From Cadophora sp. MPI-SDFR-AT-0126 (lineage: Eukaryota; Ascomycota; Leotiomycetes; Helotiales; Ploettnerulaceae): DNA of 64,000 nucleotides. The DNA lies in contig JAGMVK010000029.1 in the NCBI GenBank assembly GCA_020747065.1, forward strand, positions 248,001-312,000, given 5' to 3'. Positions 10,350 through 22,054 of this stretch are shown here, piece by piece. The notes beneath the pieces were generated by a model. It did no database searches and was not told the origin of the DNA. It saw only the letters and a list, made by a program, of their open reading frames with translations. Within the stretch, counting starts at the first letter, position 1, and each line of letters opens with the position of its first letter. The translations under genes and the position numbers were made by a program.

Positions 10350-11778
10350 TCACGCCAACTCCCTCGATTTCAGAATAGCCTCATTTAACTTATGGTTTCC
10401 AATCGCTACAACCCTACTGCCAATAATGGTACCCAAATAATCCTCAATCAGCTGTCCCTCCGCCGCATTTCCATTCGTGCCATTTGTAGCCGGCGTTGGC
10501 GACGCCGTTATATCAACTAGACTCAAGACGCCCTTCATGATAGCAGCGATCAACATGACCACCCTGTCATCTGTGGGGCCGAGTTCATTCTGTGCCTTAA
10601 CCAGGACGTATTCGTATGCTTTGAGATTGGGTAGGACAAGTGCTGAGATGGCTGTTGGGCCACCGATGGTTGTGATACCGTTGATAGCTCCGTAGTGCAT
10701 ATCCAGCGTCCGCGAAGGATCGAGGAAGTTCTTGAGGAAGGTTCTGGCGAGACGTGCTTGAAGCTCTGCGCTGGAGTTGGAGAATTTGCCACTGATGTGA
10801 CCAATGAGCGATACAGCTAAATCGCGGAGTTGGTACTGGTCTTTGAGAGTAACGGGGCCGTCGCCGCCAAGGTTGCGTCCGATGATACAAGTTATGATTG
10901 GCGGCACTAAAGCTGCGACATAGGGATCTACAAAGAGTGATTTGTTCTCGATCATGGCTTGGGTGAGTTCCATCATTTGTTGAAGGACAAAGAGGTTGCC
11001 TGTTGAGTGAGTGACTTTCTCGGCGACGAATTGGACGAAGTAAGGTACGAGTTGGTGAAGGCCAGGATCTGAGCGGACGCTCTCTAAAGCTGATTTCCGA
11101 AGTATGACGACTTCTTGATCGGGACTTTCGTCGAGTAAAGCCGTCTTGATTTTGTCAAAGAATAAAATTAATTCTCTGGAAACAACATGCTTGACTGCAG
11201 GCTTGAAAGCGGAATTATCGTTCCCAGCCAGGGCTCCTAGGGCTGGATTGGCACCAGGTCCTTTTGGTACCAATTCGTTTGCGCGAGCTTCTGCCGTTGT
11301 AGGATTTTGTGGTATCGAGGGCTGGACACCTTCAACCGCTAGCCAATGTGCTGTATCTCGTTAATTATGATCTTGCTCCAATCCAGATGAACATACCAGT
11401 AAAAGAGACATCTCTCGGGACCTTTGGCAACGGCGCATTTATCAACTTCTCGAAATCTACCTCCTCATCTTCAATATAGAAAAGCGGTTGTCCAGGCCCC
11501 AGAGAAGCCTCCCCGAATCTCAGCGGTCTCGTAGATTCGTAGCCGTACAGCGGTTCTACATCCAGAACTTTCAGCGCCTGTGAGATATCTTGTGTGCCTA
11601 GAACCGTCCTCTTGCCCGCGTGCATGAATCGCATAGCCTCCACTATGACCTGGCCAACTCTGTATTCGACTTCTTGTGAAAGGGTTCGAACGGCGTCTTC
11701 GTTCAGTGCTGATATGCCGACTGATTCTGCGACGTCGCGAACGTTGTCTGGATTCCAGACAAGCTTTGGTTCGGTCAT
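10350..11778 (-). CDS. TAF6: Transcription initiation factor TFIID subunit 6 (TAF6)
   Basis: This is a histone-fold subunit of TFIID, and in yeast also of SAGA, that pairs with TAF9. Exon 1 (11397..11778) and exon 2 (10350..11350) flank a 46-nt intron and give 460 residues. The start MTEPKLVW at 11778 places the TAF/histone-fold segment ([10 protein letters not shown] through [13 protein letters not shown]) at residues 10-80, as in the family. The splice recreates the invariant TAF6 block [19 protein letters not shown]. The C-terminal half, roughly residues 180-400, is the TAF6C HEAT-repeat domain. The intergenic region with thymidylate kinase (11779-12262) is shared head to head. Confidence 0.96.
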
Positions 11779-12262
11779 ATTGGTATGTGGGAGTTCGTAG
11801 GGCAGATATTGAGAGTAATAGTCAACTTGATCTCGCTGTCCGACTTCCGCCGTTCTCTCGTCGAAGATAAAAGCTCCCAAGAGCTTGGATCATAGAGGGG
11901 GCGTCCCTTGATGCCGAGATCGACAGGAGGTGAATTCGGATATAATCAATTGCGCAGCGGTCGCAACAGCCCCTTCTCTTCGATTTTCGTCGTCCTGAGC
12001 CCTATCTTTGCTTCTGTGATCCTTTTCCTAACTCGGCGATTGCTTCTTCAAGGTCGTCGTGAATTCAGAAGCCAATTCGTTGCCGTGCTTTGTGATGCAG
12101 GTCCGAATAAAGTTGACGAGGCTGAAAGTCCCGGCCGCGCTAGTGCGATCGCGTCCCTCTGGACGCGAGATCCCTCGACATACCGCAACACTGCGTCAAG
12201 TTCCTCATTGAATTTTGAATTTTCAATATATTTGGGTCGAGTAACGTATTAAAATTTCCAAG
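11779..12262. promoter_or_regulatory. Divergent promoter region, TAF6 and thymidylate kinase
   Basis: 484 bp between two oppositely reading housekeeping genes. No TATA box is evident. The ORFs inside do not resemble proteins. Confidence 0.45.
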
Positions 12263-13117
12263 ATGTCGACACCTTCAGAAAATCCATATCCGTGGCAAGA
12301 ACCAGTAACATCTGTCACAAGAGGAGCTTTCATACTGATTGAGGGGTTGGATCGGGCTGGCAAGACGACACAAGTGAAGCGTTTATGTGACAAGCTCTAC
12401 GCCGAAGGTCATAATATTAAGGCAATTAGATTTCCAGGTAATTCAAATCTATTATATTGATACTTCCCTACTTCACATTGTATTCATTGCCTGATCTGTG
12501 AGTATACATACTGAGCTTCTCCAGACCGGACATCACCCATCGGTAAAATGATAGACGGCTATTTACAAAGTTCTATCGAAATGGACGACCATGCAATCCA
12601 CCTCCTCTTCTCAGCAAACCGCTGGGAGCAAGCGTGAGTTCCTCTTCACCCTCACATTTGCAATACTAAACCTCTCAGGAAATGGATCGAATCTACCCTG
12701 CTCTCAGGTTACACCATAGTATGCGACCGATACTATTACTCAGGAATGGTCTACAGCGCCGCAAAGAATAACCCTTCACTTTCCTTAAGTTGGGCTCAAA
12801 CTTGTGACGTCGGACTTCCCAAGCCAGATGTTGTTGTGTTTTTGGATCTGGAGGCTGAGGAAGCGGAGAAGAGGGGTGGGTACGGAGAGGAGAAGTATGA
12901 GAAGAGGGAGATGCAGTTGAGAGTTAGAGAGTTGTTTAGGAGTTTGCTAGAGGTGGATGGGGATGAGAGGGAAATGAGGCTTGTGAATGCGGGGGAGACG
13001 GTGGAGGTTGTGGGGGAAAGGGTCTGGGGAGAGGTGGAGAAGATCGTGAAGCTGGTTGGCGAAGGAAAATGCGGGAAGGAAGTTGGTAAGGTTAAGAGGT
13101 GGCCGAGTCAACCTTGA
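12263..13117 (+). CDS. CDC8: Thymidylate kinase (dTMP kinase)
   Basis: It phosphorylates dTMP to dTDP, an essential step of dTTP synthesis. Three exons, 12263..12437, 12525..12633 and 12679..13117, are separated by introns of 87 and 45 nt and give 240 residues. The P-loop EGLDRAGKTT is at residues 27-36, the RFPDRTSPIGKMID block is created by the first splice, and the base-binding NRWE and DRYYYSG motifs follow. The C-terminal half is Glu/Arg/Gly-rich, including a lid-like GGYGEEKYEKREMQLRV stretch and a lysine-rich tail. The size is slightly above the usual 205-220 because of that tail. The gene converges with GTP cyclohydrolase I, 205 bp apart. Confidence 0.95.
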
Positions 13118-13322
13118 ATGGCTCAGAGCTGTAATCACGAGTGATGAACGAGGAGCTAGAAAGACTTTGGGAAAAGAGTATAACACCCAATGGGATTTCT
13201 ATGATTGTGTGGCGTTAAGACCAGATATAACGCCTAACCAGAGCTGGTGTTGAAGACCTTGATCGCTCAACCTTATATATCCGACGCCATGAAATGCAAA
13301 AAGACCAACCTCCCAACCTTTA

Positions 13323-14381
13323 TCACCGTCTATTGAGACCCACTAGACTGAAGAACTCATTTCTAGTCTTCTCCCGTTTCTCTATGCAACCCAATACGCA
13401 ACTTGTGATAGTCGTTGCGCTCGTCTTCTCCACGCCTCGCATCACCATGCACAGATGGCTCGACTCCATCACTACTGCAACGCCTTGTGGTTTCAAGACC
13501 TCCATGACTGCGTGTGCGACGTCTTTCGTGAGTCGTTCTTGGATCTGCAGGCGCCGGGAGAACATATCTGCTATGCGGGGTAATTTTGAGATCCCAATGA
13601 CATCTCTGTCCGGTATATAGCCAATATGCATCTGCACCAAGTCAGCATCTAAAAGTTCCTCGCATACCAGCTCCGACATACCTTGCCCGTAAATGGCACC
13701 ATGTGATGTTCGCAGAGACTGAAAACTTCGATATCCTTCACGATAACCAACTCATTATGCCCCTCGTGGAAAATCGCATCATTCACAATATCCTTTACAT
13801 TCTCCTGGTATCCCTTCGTAAAGAACAGCATCGCTTTAGCATATCGCTCCGGCGTACCCAGTAGCCCCTCACGATCAGGATCTTCGCCAACGCATTCGAG
13901 AATTGTACGGACAGCGCCCGCCAACTTCTGGAGTCTGGCTTCGGCCTGTTCAGGAGTTTCCTCCTTCCTTGCCCTAGTTCCCAGGCCTAGAAAAGGTCAG
14001 CAAGAAAATTTTCCATGCAGGAGAAAGAGGGCAAAGATACGTACTGGGTCTACTCAAGCCATCAAAGTCAATCACTGGGCTCGGTGATCTCGTCCCAGCA
14101 ATCTCCTTCTCCGGCCTCGCAGGACTCGCCTCATCACGGGGATCTCTCGCCGGCTTGCTAACACTGAGCCTTCTCTTCGCATGTGATCCATTGACCTTCG
14201 CGCCCTTCTCCGATTTCTGTTTCCTCTTCCTCTTCTTAGTAAGCCCCTCCTCAGTAGCAGCACCCCTCGATGTTGATCCATTGGGGACCTCTTGGTCAGA
14301 GGAATTCGAACTCGTCATCTTTACTGCATTTTCTGAGTCGGAGTCTTTGCTTTTCGAGGGCAGGTTGGCAAATTGGACCAT
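13323..14381 (-). CDS. FOL2: GTP cyclohydrolase I
   Basis: It converts GTP to dihydroneopterin triphosphate, the first step of folate and pterin synthesis. Exons 14045..14381, 13682..13986 and 13323..13631 give 316 residues, with introns of 58 and 50 nt. The first about 115 residues are a low-complexity, Lys/Arg/Ser-rich extension that may carry a nuclear-type basic segment (KKRKRKQK). The catalytic core starts at [10 protein letters not shown]. The zinc ligands are in [10 protein letters not shown] and [10 protein letters not shown], and the IGYIPD and GISKL blocks flank the second splice. The core is highly conserved, so the function is secure. Confidence 0.96.
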
Positions 14382-15476
14382 GTTTTATGGGGGGCGTGGG
14401 AGTGTTGTTTTTTTGTTTGCGTCAGAAAATGTTTCTTTCCCCGGACTTTTAGGCTTACAAGGCTATCCGCGGCGTATCGATGATGCGCTACGCTAGGGAT
14501 CCCGAGATATCGGCTCGTGGCCCGATACCGTGATGATGGATTTTGTTGTCATTTCATTGCAATCTGTAATGACTGTGACTCTGGCCATGTTAGCTATATT
14601 TTTGTTTATGAATCATCAATTGATTCGTAAGTTTGCAGTATTGCCCGTGGATGGACAATACCCAGAAATTAGCATACTTTTGGACTTCACTGCTAGGGAC
14701 CTTGGAATTCTTGCAGAAACAATGCATTAGAATAGTCGGCTTGACTGTTTTAGCTGGCTATCAATCGGGAGATGAACATGATTGGGTGTGTAGTAATGAT
14801 GTTCTGGGCTTCGTTGAAAAGTCTCCAGCTGGTTGGACTTCCCATTACATAATCACTGACTCCAGAACAGCATTGCCAGCACCGAAATTTTTGATACTAC
14901 ATGTAGAAAACGAATTTCCGCAAGAGATCACTCGATATAGGAAGCAATTTATGCCAGAAATATGTAATATGCAGAAGTAGATGTAGATTAGCCAGTAGCT
15001 TTGATGCTTTGGTAGATTGAGGTCCAGCGACGAACAAGCTGGCGAGGGCATTACATATGTTTGATTCTTGAAATACTACAGAGAATTTCGATATTGCGAA
15101 GTTGGTCATGAATGACTAAAGATTGCCATAAAAACATTGACATTATTTGTTTCAGTTTGTTTCCGGTTTTAGTTTGTCGAAAACCCTGAGGTGAAGCGCA
15201 GGTAAAGAGTGCTATGTGGCTGAGGATTTGACGCTAAATAATCCCTGCAACTCGGCAATGTCGCGACTACAACTTCAACTTCAGCCTCGTGTTAGTATTG
15301 ACATCCAAATCGACCCCGGCTTTCTCGACGTCCCCATCCTCTTCCAAAAGATTCGAAAGTCTCTGATTCCCGTCTACCATTGTACGCGATCATATATACC
15401 ACCCATCCTGAATTCCCGCAGTGAAATAGATCCAGGCGCCACTTTCCGATTCACCATTCACCCTTCACCTTTCACC
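14382..15476. other. Intergenic region, GTP cyclohydrolase I to TAF11
   Basis: About 1.1 kb, rather AT-rich in its middle. A 115-codon ORF at 14633-14980 has no recognisable family. I do not call it a gene. The promoters of both flanking genes must be here because they diverge. Confidence 0.45.
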
Positions 15477-16486
15477 ATGGCTTCACCACCCTATAATCAC
15501 AACTACCCCTCCGCCATTTCACCACCCTACCCATCAAATGCGCAATTACCGGCTCCTCTAAAGCGCAGGCAGTCGGACATGCCATCTTCCGCTCCCTCCA
15601 TAAAACGCCGCAAGGCTTCCATGCTCTCCACCACATCCGCAACTTCCTTAGCACATCCCCTCCGTCAAACGTCCTTCCCGCCCGAAAACAACGGCCGCAC
15701 ACCTACTTTCTCACGATCACCAAGCATGGATACCATGTCACTCGTTTCTGGCTCCGGCGCGAAGAAGAAGAAGCCGCGCAAGTCGAAGGGAAAAGATGCC
15801 GACAACTCTTCTGTGGCGGGCACGCGTGCAAAGTCAGTGGTGTCGAATGGAGGAAGAGCCAAGCGTCGTGCAAGTCGAGATTTGACTGCGGAGGAAGAAG
15901 ATGAGGACGATGGCGGTGATAATATAACCATGGATATGGCTGCGGCGTCGCATGAGGATAAGGCGAAGGAGGACAAGAGAAGACATATTCTGACGCAGTC
16001 GTTCACGCCGGAGCAATTCGCGAGGTATGAGGCTTGGAGAAGTAGTAAGCTGGCCGACGCTGTGGTTAGGAGGGTAAGTCCTTTGCTGTCTACACTGCAG
16101 AGGGACATCACTAATTGGTACAGATCGTCAACCAAACACTCTCCCAATCCGTACCCCCTGGCGTCATTCTAGCAGTCAAATCGGCAACCAAAGTCTTCGC
16201 AGGTAACCTTATAGAGGGCGCGAGAAAGGTTCAGACTCAATGGATCGAGGCGACTGGAGATAGACAGGTGGATCTTCCTAGCCCACCTGCTGAGGATGAT
16301 GTGCCGCCAGAGAAAGAGAAGAGAAGAGGACCCTTGCTTCCGGATCATCTACGAGAGGCATTCCGCAGACATATGTTGGAGGGTGACGGTGGACTGGTTG
16401 GTGAGTTGGGACTGTGGCAACAGCAGCAGCATAGTGGGGTGGAGCGATTCGGAGTCAAAGTTCAGGGCAAGCGACTTCTGAAGTGA
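15477..16486 (+). CDS. TAF11: Transcription initiation factor TFIID subunit 11 (TAF11)
   Basis: This is a TFIID histone-fold subunit that pairs with TAF13 and contacts TBP/TFIIA. Exon 1 (15477..16073) and exon 2 (16124..16486) are split by a 50-nt intron; the product has 319 residues. The first about 175 residues are disordered, with repeated Lys/Arg clusters and a Glu/Asp run. The hTAFII28-like domain starts at QSFTPEQFARYEAWRSSKL; the splice joins VVRR to IVNQTLSQSVPPGVILA, and the domain ends near LIEGAR. The start ATG at 15477 has the context CACCATGG. A second TFIID subunit (TAF6) lies 3.7 kb away. Confidence 0.94.
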
Positions 16487-17032
16487 GGGGGCGCTGCAGG
16501 CACATCATGATATAGGGCGCTTGGGTGTATCTAAGTGCGTCACTGAGGGTTGGTGCAGCGTTTCCGGGAATGCGGATTGCCAATTGCCACATTCAGTCAT
16601 TTCATAGATGGACCTTGATTTGGCGATGCCTCTTGGGGTTGAGGTTGATCATGGTAAACAGCTAATACAGTAGTTACGCCAATCCAGATACCCAACTTAA
16701 CGGCACACTTTGTGTGTACGCAAATCATTATTCTCCTTCATAATGAGGCAATTGTCAGATTCCGAAGGCATAGATTTTATACTATCTGCTGGACACTTGT
16801 AGAGGACCACCATATGACCCACGAATGCCCCTCTTCCAGAATTTGAGATGAGAAGGACAGGCTTGAAGAGCAAGCGCAGAGCAGATCAGCGACAGAGCAT
16901 GAGTTACTCTCCTCCAGTAAACCTCCACGCACCGTGCTGATCTGCAAACGTTATTTACACCATCGTTTGCTGTAGGAAATCACAATTCAGATTCGAACAT
17001 GGGTCAAGAAATTTTTGGCAGCCTGTTCATGT
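16487..17032. other. Convergent spacer between TAF11 and the Cys-rich secreted gene
   Basis: 546 bp between two 3' ends. Nothing gene-like is seen. Confidence 0.4.
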
Positions 17033-18483
17033 TCATTTCCAGGGAAATGGGAACATACGGTTTTGCGGTTGAGTGTTGCACTCGTTCACCTTGTCTCTAT
17101 CTGGGTCCAGACCCGTAGCTTTGTTGCAAAGCCCTTTGTATGAAGGGCTCTGTTGATCCATTGGGACTGGCTTGCCGGCATCATTCTCCCAGCCTGAATA
17201 GAATTAGCGTCCCATGCAATTCTTGGAATGGATGGTATCTTGAAGGACACGATGTCGGAGGATTCAACACGAAAGGACTTACGATAGACCCAGAATGCCT
17301 GAGCTTGACCATCAACGAGCCAGGGCGTCAGTGAGCATTGTTCCTTAAATGTCTCAACATCGCCTTCACATGTAGGCTCCTTGGTAACCGGGACACACCC
17401 TGGGCCACAAGGAGCGCCGGAATCGTGAACGTATTTCCTCCTGCTGATAGTGCCACAGCTATGGACATATTTAGGAAAGACGACCCAGCGACCAAAATGC
17501 ACCTCAGAGCCTTCCGCAATGTGTTGAGTCGATTTTGTCTTTGTTATGGTAGTAGACCCTAGAATTTGTCAAGTTGCATTCCAGGAGTAAGAGAACATAC
17601 TCACACTGGTACGAAACTCCAGCACCAAACACCTCTCTGAGGACACCTTCTACCCCAACAGAGATGCCATTGGAAACGGACACTTCGTTGCCCTCTTCGA
17701 TTGGATATTGTTCCCCTGGAGGCTGCCCTTCACCAAACACCCCATCCGCAGGTTGCTCTATTCCTAAGAGGCCTGTTCTGGTCTGTTCGCAGAATACTTG
17801 ACACTTGTTTTCCGGAGTGATGGGTCCGCATGAACCATCTGAGTTAAGTTTATACTTCCACCAGCAATCAGTCTTGTTGATGCCATCGAAGGACATGAAC
17901 ACGCATGGATCCTGTTCAGTTGGTCCTTGGCGAGATTGGTGTGACTTGTGGGAGAGAGATCGCTTGCCACCTCCAGCAGGTAGATCTGGCGGATTGGCGC
18001 CAGTAGGAACAGCCATGTTCTTGCCTCCGTAGATGCCATATGCAGCAATAGTAAGGTTGTTGACTACGTGAATTCCGTTGAAAGACCCGCCGCCACCACA
18101 ATCTTTCATCAGCTGCTCTATTCCTCGCTTCACCTCGTCCTTGAAGACAGTCCTGTTCCGGTGATCGCCGTTACAGACGCTCACAATGGTTGAATTCACA
18201 TTCTTGTAGATGCAGTTGTTCGTAGTCAGGTTGACACCATTTGCGAATGTTGCATTTTGCCAGAGGAATGATGCGGCTTGCAATGCATCTTTCTCCATGT
18301 ATCTAGAGAAGCACAAGATATCAATAATGGTTCTTTTCAGGAGTGATGACAGCTGTCTACCTAGATCACTTACCCTCGGTCAGGATAGCATGCAGAGTAA
18401 CGGTCTTTTGTAGGCTCGCTAAGCTGAAGAGACAAAGATGTCGCCAGAAATGGCAGAATGAGGAGGACGGGGAAGTTCTTCAT
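17033..18483 (-). CDS. Secreted cysteine-rich protein of unknown function
   Basis: Four exons (18374..18483, 17605..18302, 17283..17558, 17033..17193) with introns of 71, 46 and 89 nt give 414 residues. The short first exon encodes a typical signal peptide (MKNFPVLLILPFLATSLSLQ). The mature protein is rich in cysteine and N-glycosylation sequons. A dibasic KR in GGGKRSLSHK near residue 150 could be a Kex2 site dividing it into two parts. The N-terminal part pairs cysteines around CIYKN...SVCNG...KDCGGGG; the C-terminal part has CGPGC and further Cys to the end. I do not recognise the family. The small internal introns are out of frame, so a single-exon reading would miss the last third. Confidence 0.75.
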
Positions 18484-20351
18484 AATGTGATGAGGTAAAT
18501 AACTCCAGTCTTGTTCCTCGTGACAGTCAATGGTTCTCAGATGGGAAGGTCAGAGTGATGAAGAGCGAGCGAGGGATGGAGTCTTTGGGACTGATCCCTC
18601 TGCTCCGCTTCTGATGCGGAGTCTTCGATTTATATAGAGTCTCACATCTTATATAGAATTTGGTAGGACTTGTCCCCAATATTGCAAGTCTACATATCAT
18701 CAAGTGCCTCTTTTTGTTGAACGGGATGATGGCTTGGATGGTGGATCTGTTGGATTTGTTGGATTCATCAAGGGTATTCCAGGGAGTTAATGAATCTGAA
18801 ATTCTTCCCGATGAGCCGAGCGACGGTAGAAATCATTCCTGAAGGTGTGTTCATCAATACCATCCTTCAATGTGAGAAGTTTGATACTTGAAAGTCTCAA
18901 AGCAGCTTACTGCTTCCCGAATGGTAGGCCACGACACCTGCTGTCCGAAAATAAAACCAACGTAAATACACAAGCGAGTAAGATCCGAGTCTAGATCTCT
19001 TAGTCAAGCCAAGATTTTATCGCCTGAAATGTAAAATCGATCACTTGGGTATGATAAGCGCCGAATTGCTGCAAGAACATCCTACCCCGGGCAATATTTA
19101 TCCCAGCCCCTGAAAAAGATGCGATGGTCTTGCATGCGGTGTGTCCTAGCACCTGGGTGAGTCCATCGTCTATTCAGACGACGAAGACTCATACGATAGA
19201 GCATAATTCAACATTTGAGATACCTATAATTTCGCAAAGACCATGAAAAGATGTCAAATTTAGCTCCATTGATCTTCATCTCCCGGTTTTAGAATTTAAT
19301 CCAGGCAATTAAACTAGGTCTTGCAGAACAGTTGTGTGACAGCGGCAAGTCTGCACTGAAAACGCCTAGATCAATGGCTATGGAAGCCCGACACTATGGA
19401 AAATCTCATTCGTGTCACACACTGGCAAGAAACGACAGGTATCTCTTCGTCATATGATCCAACATTTCTAATGAAAAGATTCCTTGGTAGTGCCAAGCTG
19501 GAGGAGCAGTATGAAGGTAAACAAACGGCCAGTGCGCTAAGTTAAGCCCCTTTCCCAAAAGCAAATTTCTTACCAGTCATCGCGATCAGTGATAGGGTAA
19601 TCGCTTCAATATTGATTACGGCTTTGTTTTGACCCGCTGATGGCTGCTCTCAGTATCTATGAGGCACAGAGTTGCAGAATTCTCCCTTTGAAGGAAAACA
19701 ATCTGGCTGAATTAAGCGAGAGGCTGTGGTTAGGCTCATTTAAGCGCCTCGTATGTCATTGAGAGAATAAGTAGCTACGCGAGTGCAACTCTGTGTTTGT
19801 ATGAACTGCATCACCGAGCGTATTGGGGTGTATAGGTGCAGATCTTGGGACTCGAGCCAACGTGAGCAGGTTGAGCGTATTAACCAACCTTGGCGTGTTG
19901 GATGATACCCAATCATGCGAGATTTGAAGCGCTTCAGATCCACCGACTTCCAGGAGGCTAATCACGATGGGCAATTTTAAATATGCATGAGAGCATATGG
20001 AATTCACGACACCGTCATTTACTCCTGGACAGCGTTCTCAAGTCCAGAAGTGAAATGATTCAACATGACCTGATTGTTTTTTTGTTTAGCCTGTATTCAC
20101 AAACCAACAGGCCCGGAATTAGTTCGTCAAGATTATTTGCACATAGTTCCTTGGCTCATTACCACTCCCCAGAGACATCGTCTGCCTGAGAATGTTCACG
20201 GTATGAAGAGACGGAGCACATATTCTTGTATAAGTCAATCCTTTACTCTAAAAACCATTTCCCCAACATTTCATAGGACAAAAACTCACTCACATTGAGC
20301 CATAAAACACCACTTTACACATTGTTTCATGTATGATAGCAGTTACTCAAC
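18484..20351. other. 1.9-kb gene-free region between two divergent Cys-rich protein genes
   Basis: It contains the TATA box of the secreted gene at 18629-18636. The rest has no ORF of protein-like composition, no tRNA-like fold and no long repeat that I could see. Confidence 0.45.
18629..18636 (-). promoter_or_regulatory. TATA box of the secreted Cys-rich gene
   Basis: On the minus strand this reads TATATAAA, 146 bp upstream of the ATG at 18483. A second TATATAG-like run lies about 20 bp further upstream. Strong TATA boxes are common in regulated, secreted-protein genes of ascomycetes. Confidence 0.5.
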
Positions 20352-21000
20352 ATGGCTCTAAATCCCTATTTCGGGCAAGAAATCTTCATGCCTAACTTCA
20401 CTTCTAGAAACGAGGTATGAGCCTTCCGGCCGCTAAGGCGTCGAGACACCCATTAGAAATTATTCTTACATGAATTAGATCCAAACTATGTGGAGCTTCA
20501 GCTCTACCTCCTGCGGCCGTCCAACTGCAGACTACAACCTCTCCATCATCTGCCGTCCACTTTCAGAACCAACTGGCGAGAGTTATCAGTCATACATCAT
20601 TGACGAAGGCACCGACTACATGGCCTTCTCTAGATGTTGTCCAAGAGACAATGGCAAGAACCAGTACATCAATCAGAGAGACTGTAGCCAGTACTGCTAC
20701 ACTTCTGACACGAAGGTTGCCGGAGCCTTCAGTCAGTGTATCAATGACACGGCGAAAGTCGCTATCGAGAGTGCGCACAAGTCAGGGAAGCTGAATGATA
20801 CAAGCAGACCGGGTCAGTATTGGGGGAGGTGCGAGTATATAGACTATGAAAGATTGAAGCGGGGCATTCACGAGAGTGGGGCATCGCAGAACCATGTTGG
20901 GACAATCAAGGCATTAATGAGTGTTGTAGGCGTCGGCCTCCTTGTGCTTGGAAGGTATCATTTGAAGCCGGCGAGCCATCAACACTGTCTGGACACATGA
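20352..21000 (+). CDS. Small cysteine-rich protein with a C-terminal hydrophobic segment, unknown function
   Basis: Exons 20352..20414 and 20479..21000 join in phase 0 to give 194 residues. There is no classical signal peptide. About ten cysteines are clustered in the centre (SCGRP, IICRPL, RCCP, CSQYC, SQC, RCEY). Near the C-terminus there is one hydrophobic stretch (ALMSVVGVGLLVLG), like a tail anchor or GPI signal. An alternative 3' model splices at the GTATCA just after that stretch and would end a few residues later. The family is not recognised. It reads away from the secreted Cys-rich gene at 17.0-18.5 kb, and a UstYa-like gene lies just downstream. Confidence 0.6.
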
Positions 21001-21349
21001 TCCAGGAACGGAGCAGGAATTTTGATTTGATGTTTTGGTAGATCTGTTGTCGCTAATGTCTGAAATAATTCGAACAAATGATATAGAGCTTGGAGGCTGA
21101 AACGACATGAATATTGCGCCCTCCTCGAAGAGACATCCTGTGCTCTGAAAAGAAGGCTCCACACAGACCGCAGATTTCCAATCAAAGTGGTACTAACCAA
21201 CCTCTTCTCGAAATGGATATAAAATGCATAGAGACATGATGTACCCACATTTCCGCCTGGTCGGTGCTAATGTGTGATGATTCCTTCCCAAGAAATTCGT
21301 TACTCCGTGCTTCTCATCTCCTAGAACGCCATATTCTCCGGGAAAAACT
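21001..21349. other. Convergent spacer
   Basis: 349 bp between two 3' ends. A possible extra last exon of the upstream gene (acceptor near 21042) is the only feature of note. Confidence 0.35.
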
Positions 21350-22054
21350 TCAGATCTCGTTTCGTATCCAACATCCAGCAAACCCAATCTCCACTCTCGT
21401 CGACAAAGTGAAATTGTTAATCGACGCATCCATCAGATACTGAGCGCAATGATCCGTATGACCTGGTCCTGCAACAAGCGAATCCATCGCCGAACGATCC
21501 TCAAACATTACCCAAAACTGCTTCTTCCACATCATAGCACAGTGATTGATGTGATCCCTCGCCGAAGTCCAATAGTGATCTCGGTCCCCCATCTCATCAA
21601 TGTTCTTTATCGGCTGCGTCAGCTCCTCATCATAGAACGCCGTCCAGCTGTCATCGTCCTGATATTCGTCGATCATCTCCTGGTCCCAGCATTGAGAAGG
21701 CACCCAGTGGTTGAGCAGGATGTCGTATCTGCAGCCCAGTGCTTTCGCTTCAGCTGTTGAGTTTCCGCATGTAAGGAGCTTAGAATTTGAGGTTATATTG
21801 TGGCGATGGGCGGGGGAGGAGCCATATGCATTGTTTGTATTTGTTAACTTCGATGGTGGAGATGTGAGGTAGATGATTGCGATCCAGAGCGCTGAGGTGA
21901 GGAGGAACACCAAGCAGCATGAGAGAAGCCGAGTGTAGCGCCCTTCTAGTGGGTGTTGCCTTCGTCCTGGCTCGGACTCGGTATCATTTATTGCAGCATC
22001 GTCCGAGTACCTAAGGAAAGGTTGTTGTTCTTTCTCTTCCATTGGGGAAGACAT
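21350..22054 (-). CDS. UstYa-like single-pass membrane protein with two HxxHC motifs
   Basis: A single-exon gene of 234 residues. The cytoplasmic N-terminus of about 43 residues is charged, one transmembrane helix (LLSCCLVFLLTSALWIAII) follows, and the rest is a lumenal/extracellular domain with glycosylation sequons. The domain opens with LTCGNSTAEAKALGC and has two motifs, HINHC and HTDHC, 28 residues apart. Paired HxxHC is the hallmark of the DUF3328/UstYa family, whose studied members are copper-dependent oxidases acting on ribosomal-peptide or other natural products. This protein belongs to a large divergent branch common in ascomycetes whose role is unknown. No precursor peptide with repeated cores was found next to it. 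Confidence 0.72.
   Translation of the reverse strand: MSSPMEEKEQQPFLRYSDDAAINDTESEPGRRQHPLEGRYTRLLSCCLVFLLTSALWIAIIYLTSPPSKLTNTNNAYGSSPAHRHNITSNSKLLTCGNSTAEAKALGCRYDILLNHWVPSQCWDQEMIDEYQDDDSWTAFYDEELTQPIKNIDEMGDRDHYWTSARDHINHCAMMWKKQFWVMFEDRSAMDSLVAGPGHTDHCAQYLMDASINNFTLSTRVEIGFAGCWIRNEI

Noticed and set aside
14633..14980. 115-codon ORF between GTP cyclohydrolase I and TAF11
   Set aside because: No recognisable family and no supporting signals; left as intergenic.
16981..17560. Separate small gene in place of exons 3-4 of the Cys-rich secreted protein
   Set aside because: Splicing 46- and 89-nt introns joins all parts in frame to one 414-residue protein with continuing Cys pattern.
19841..19870. 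B-box-like GGCTCGAGTCCC on the minus strand
   Set aside because: No acceptor, D arm or anticodon arm could be built around it.
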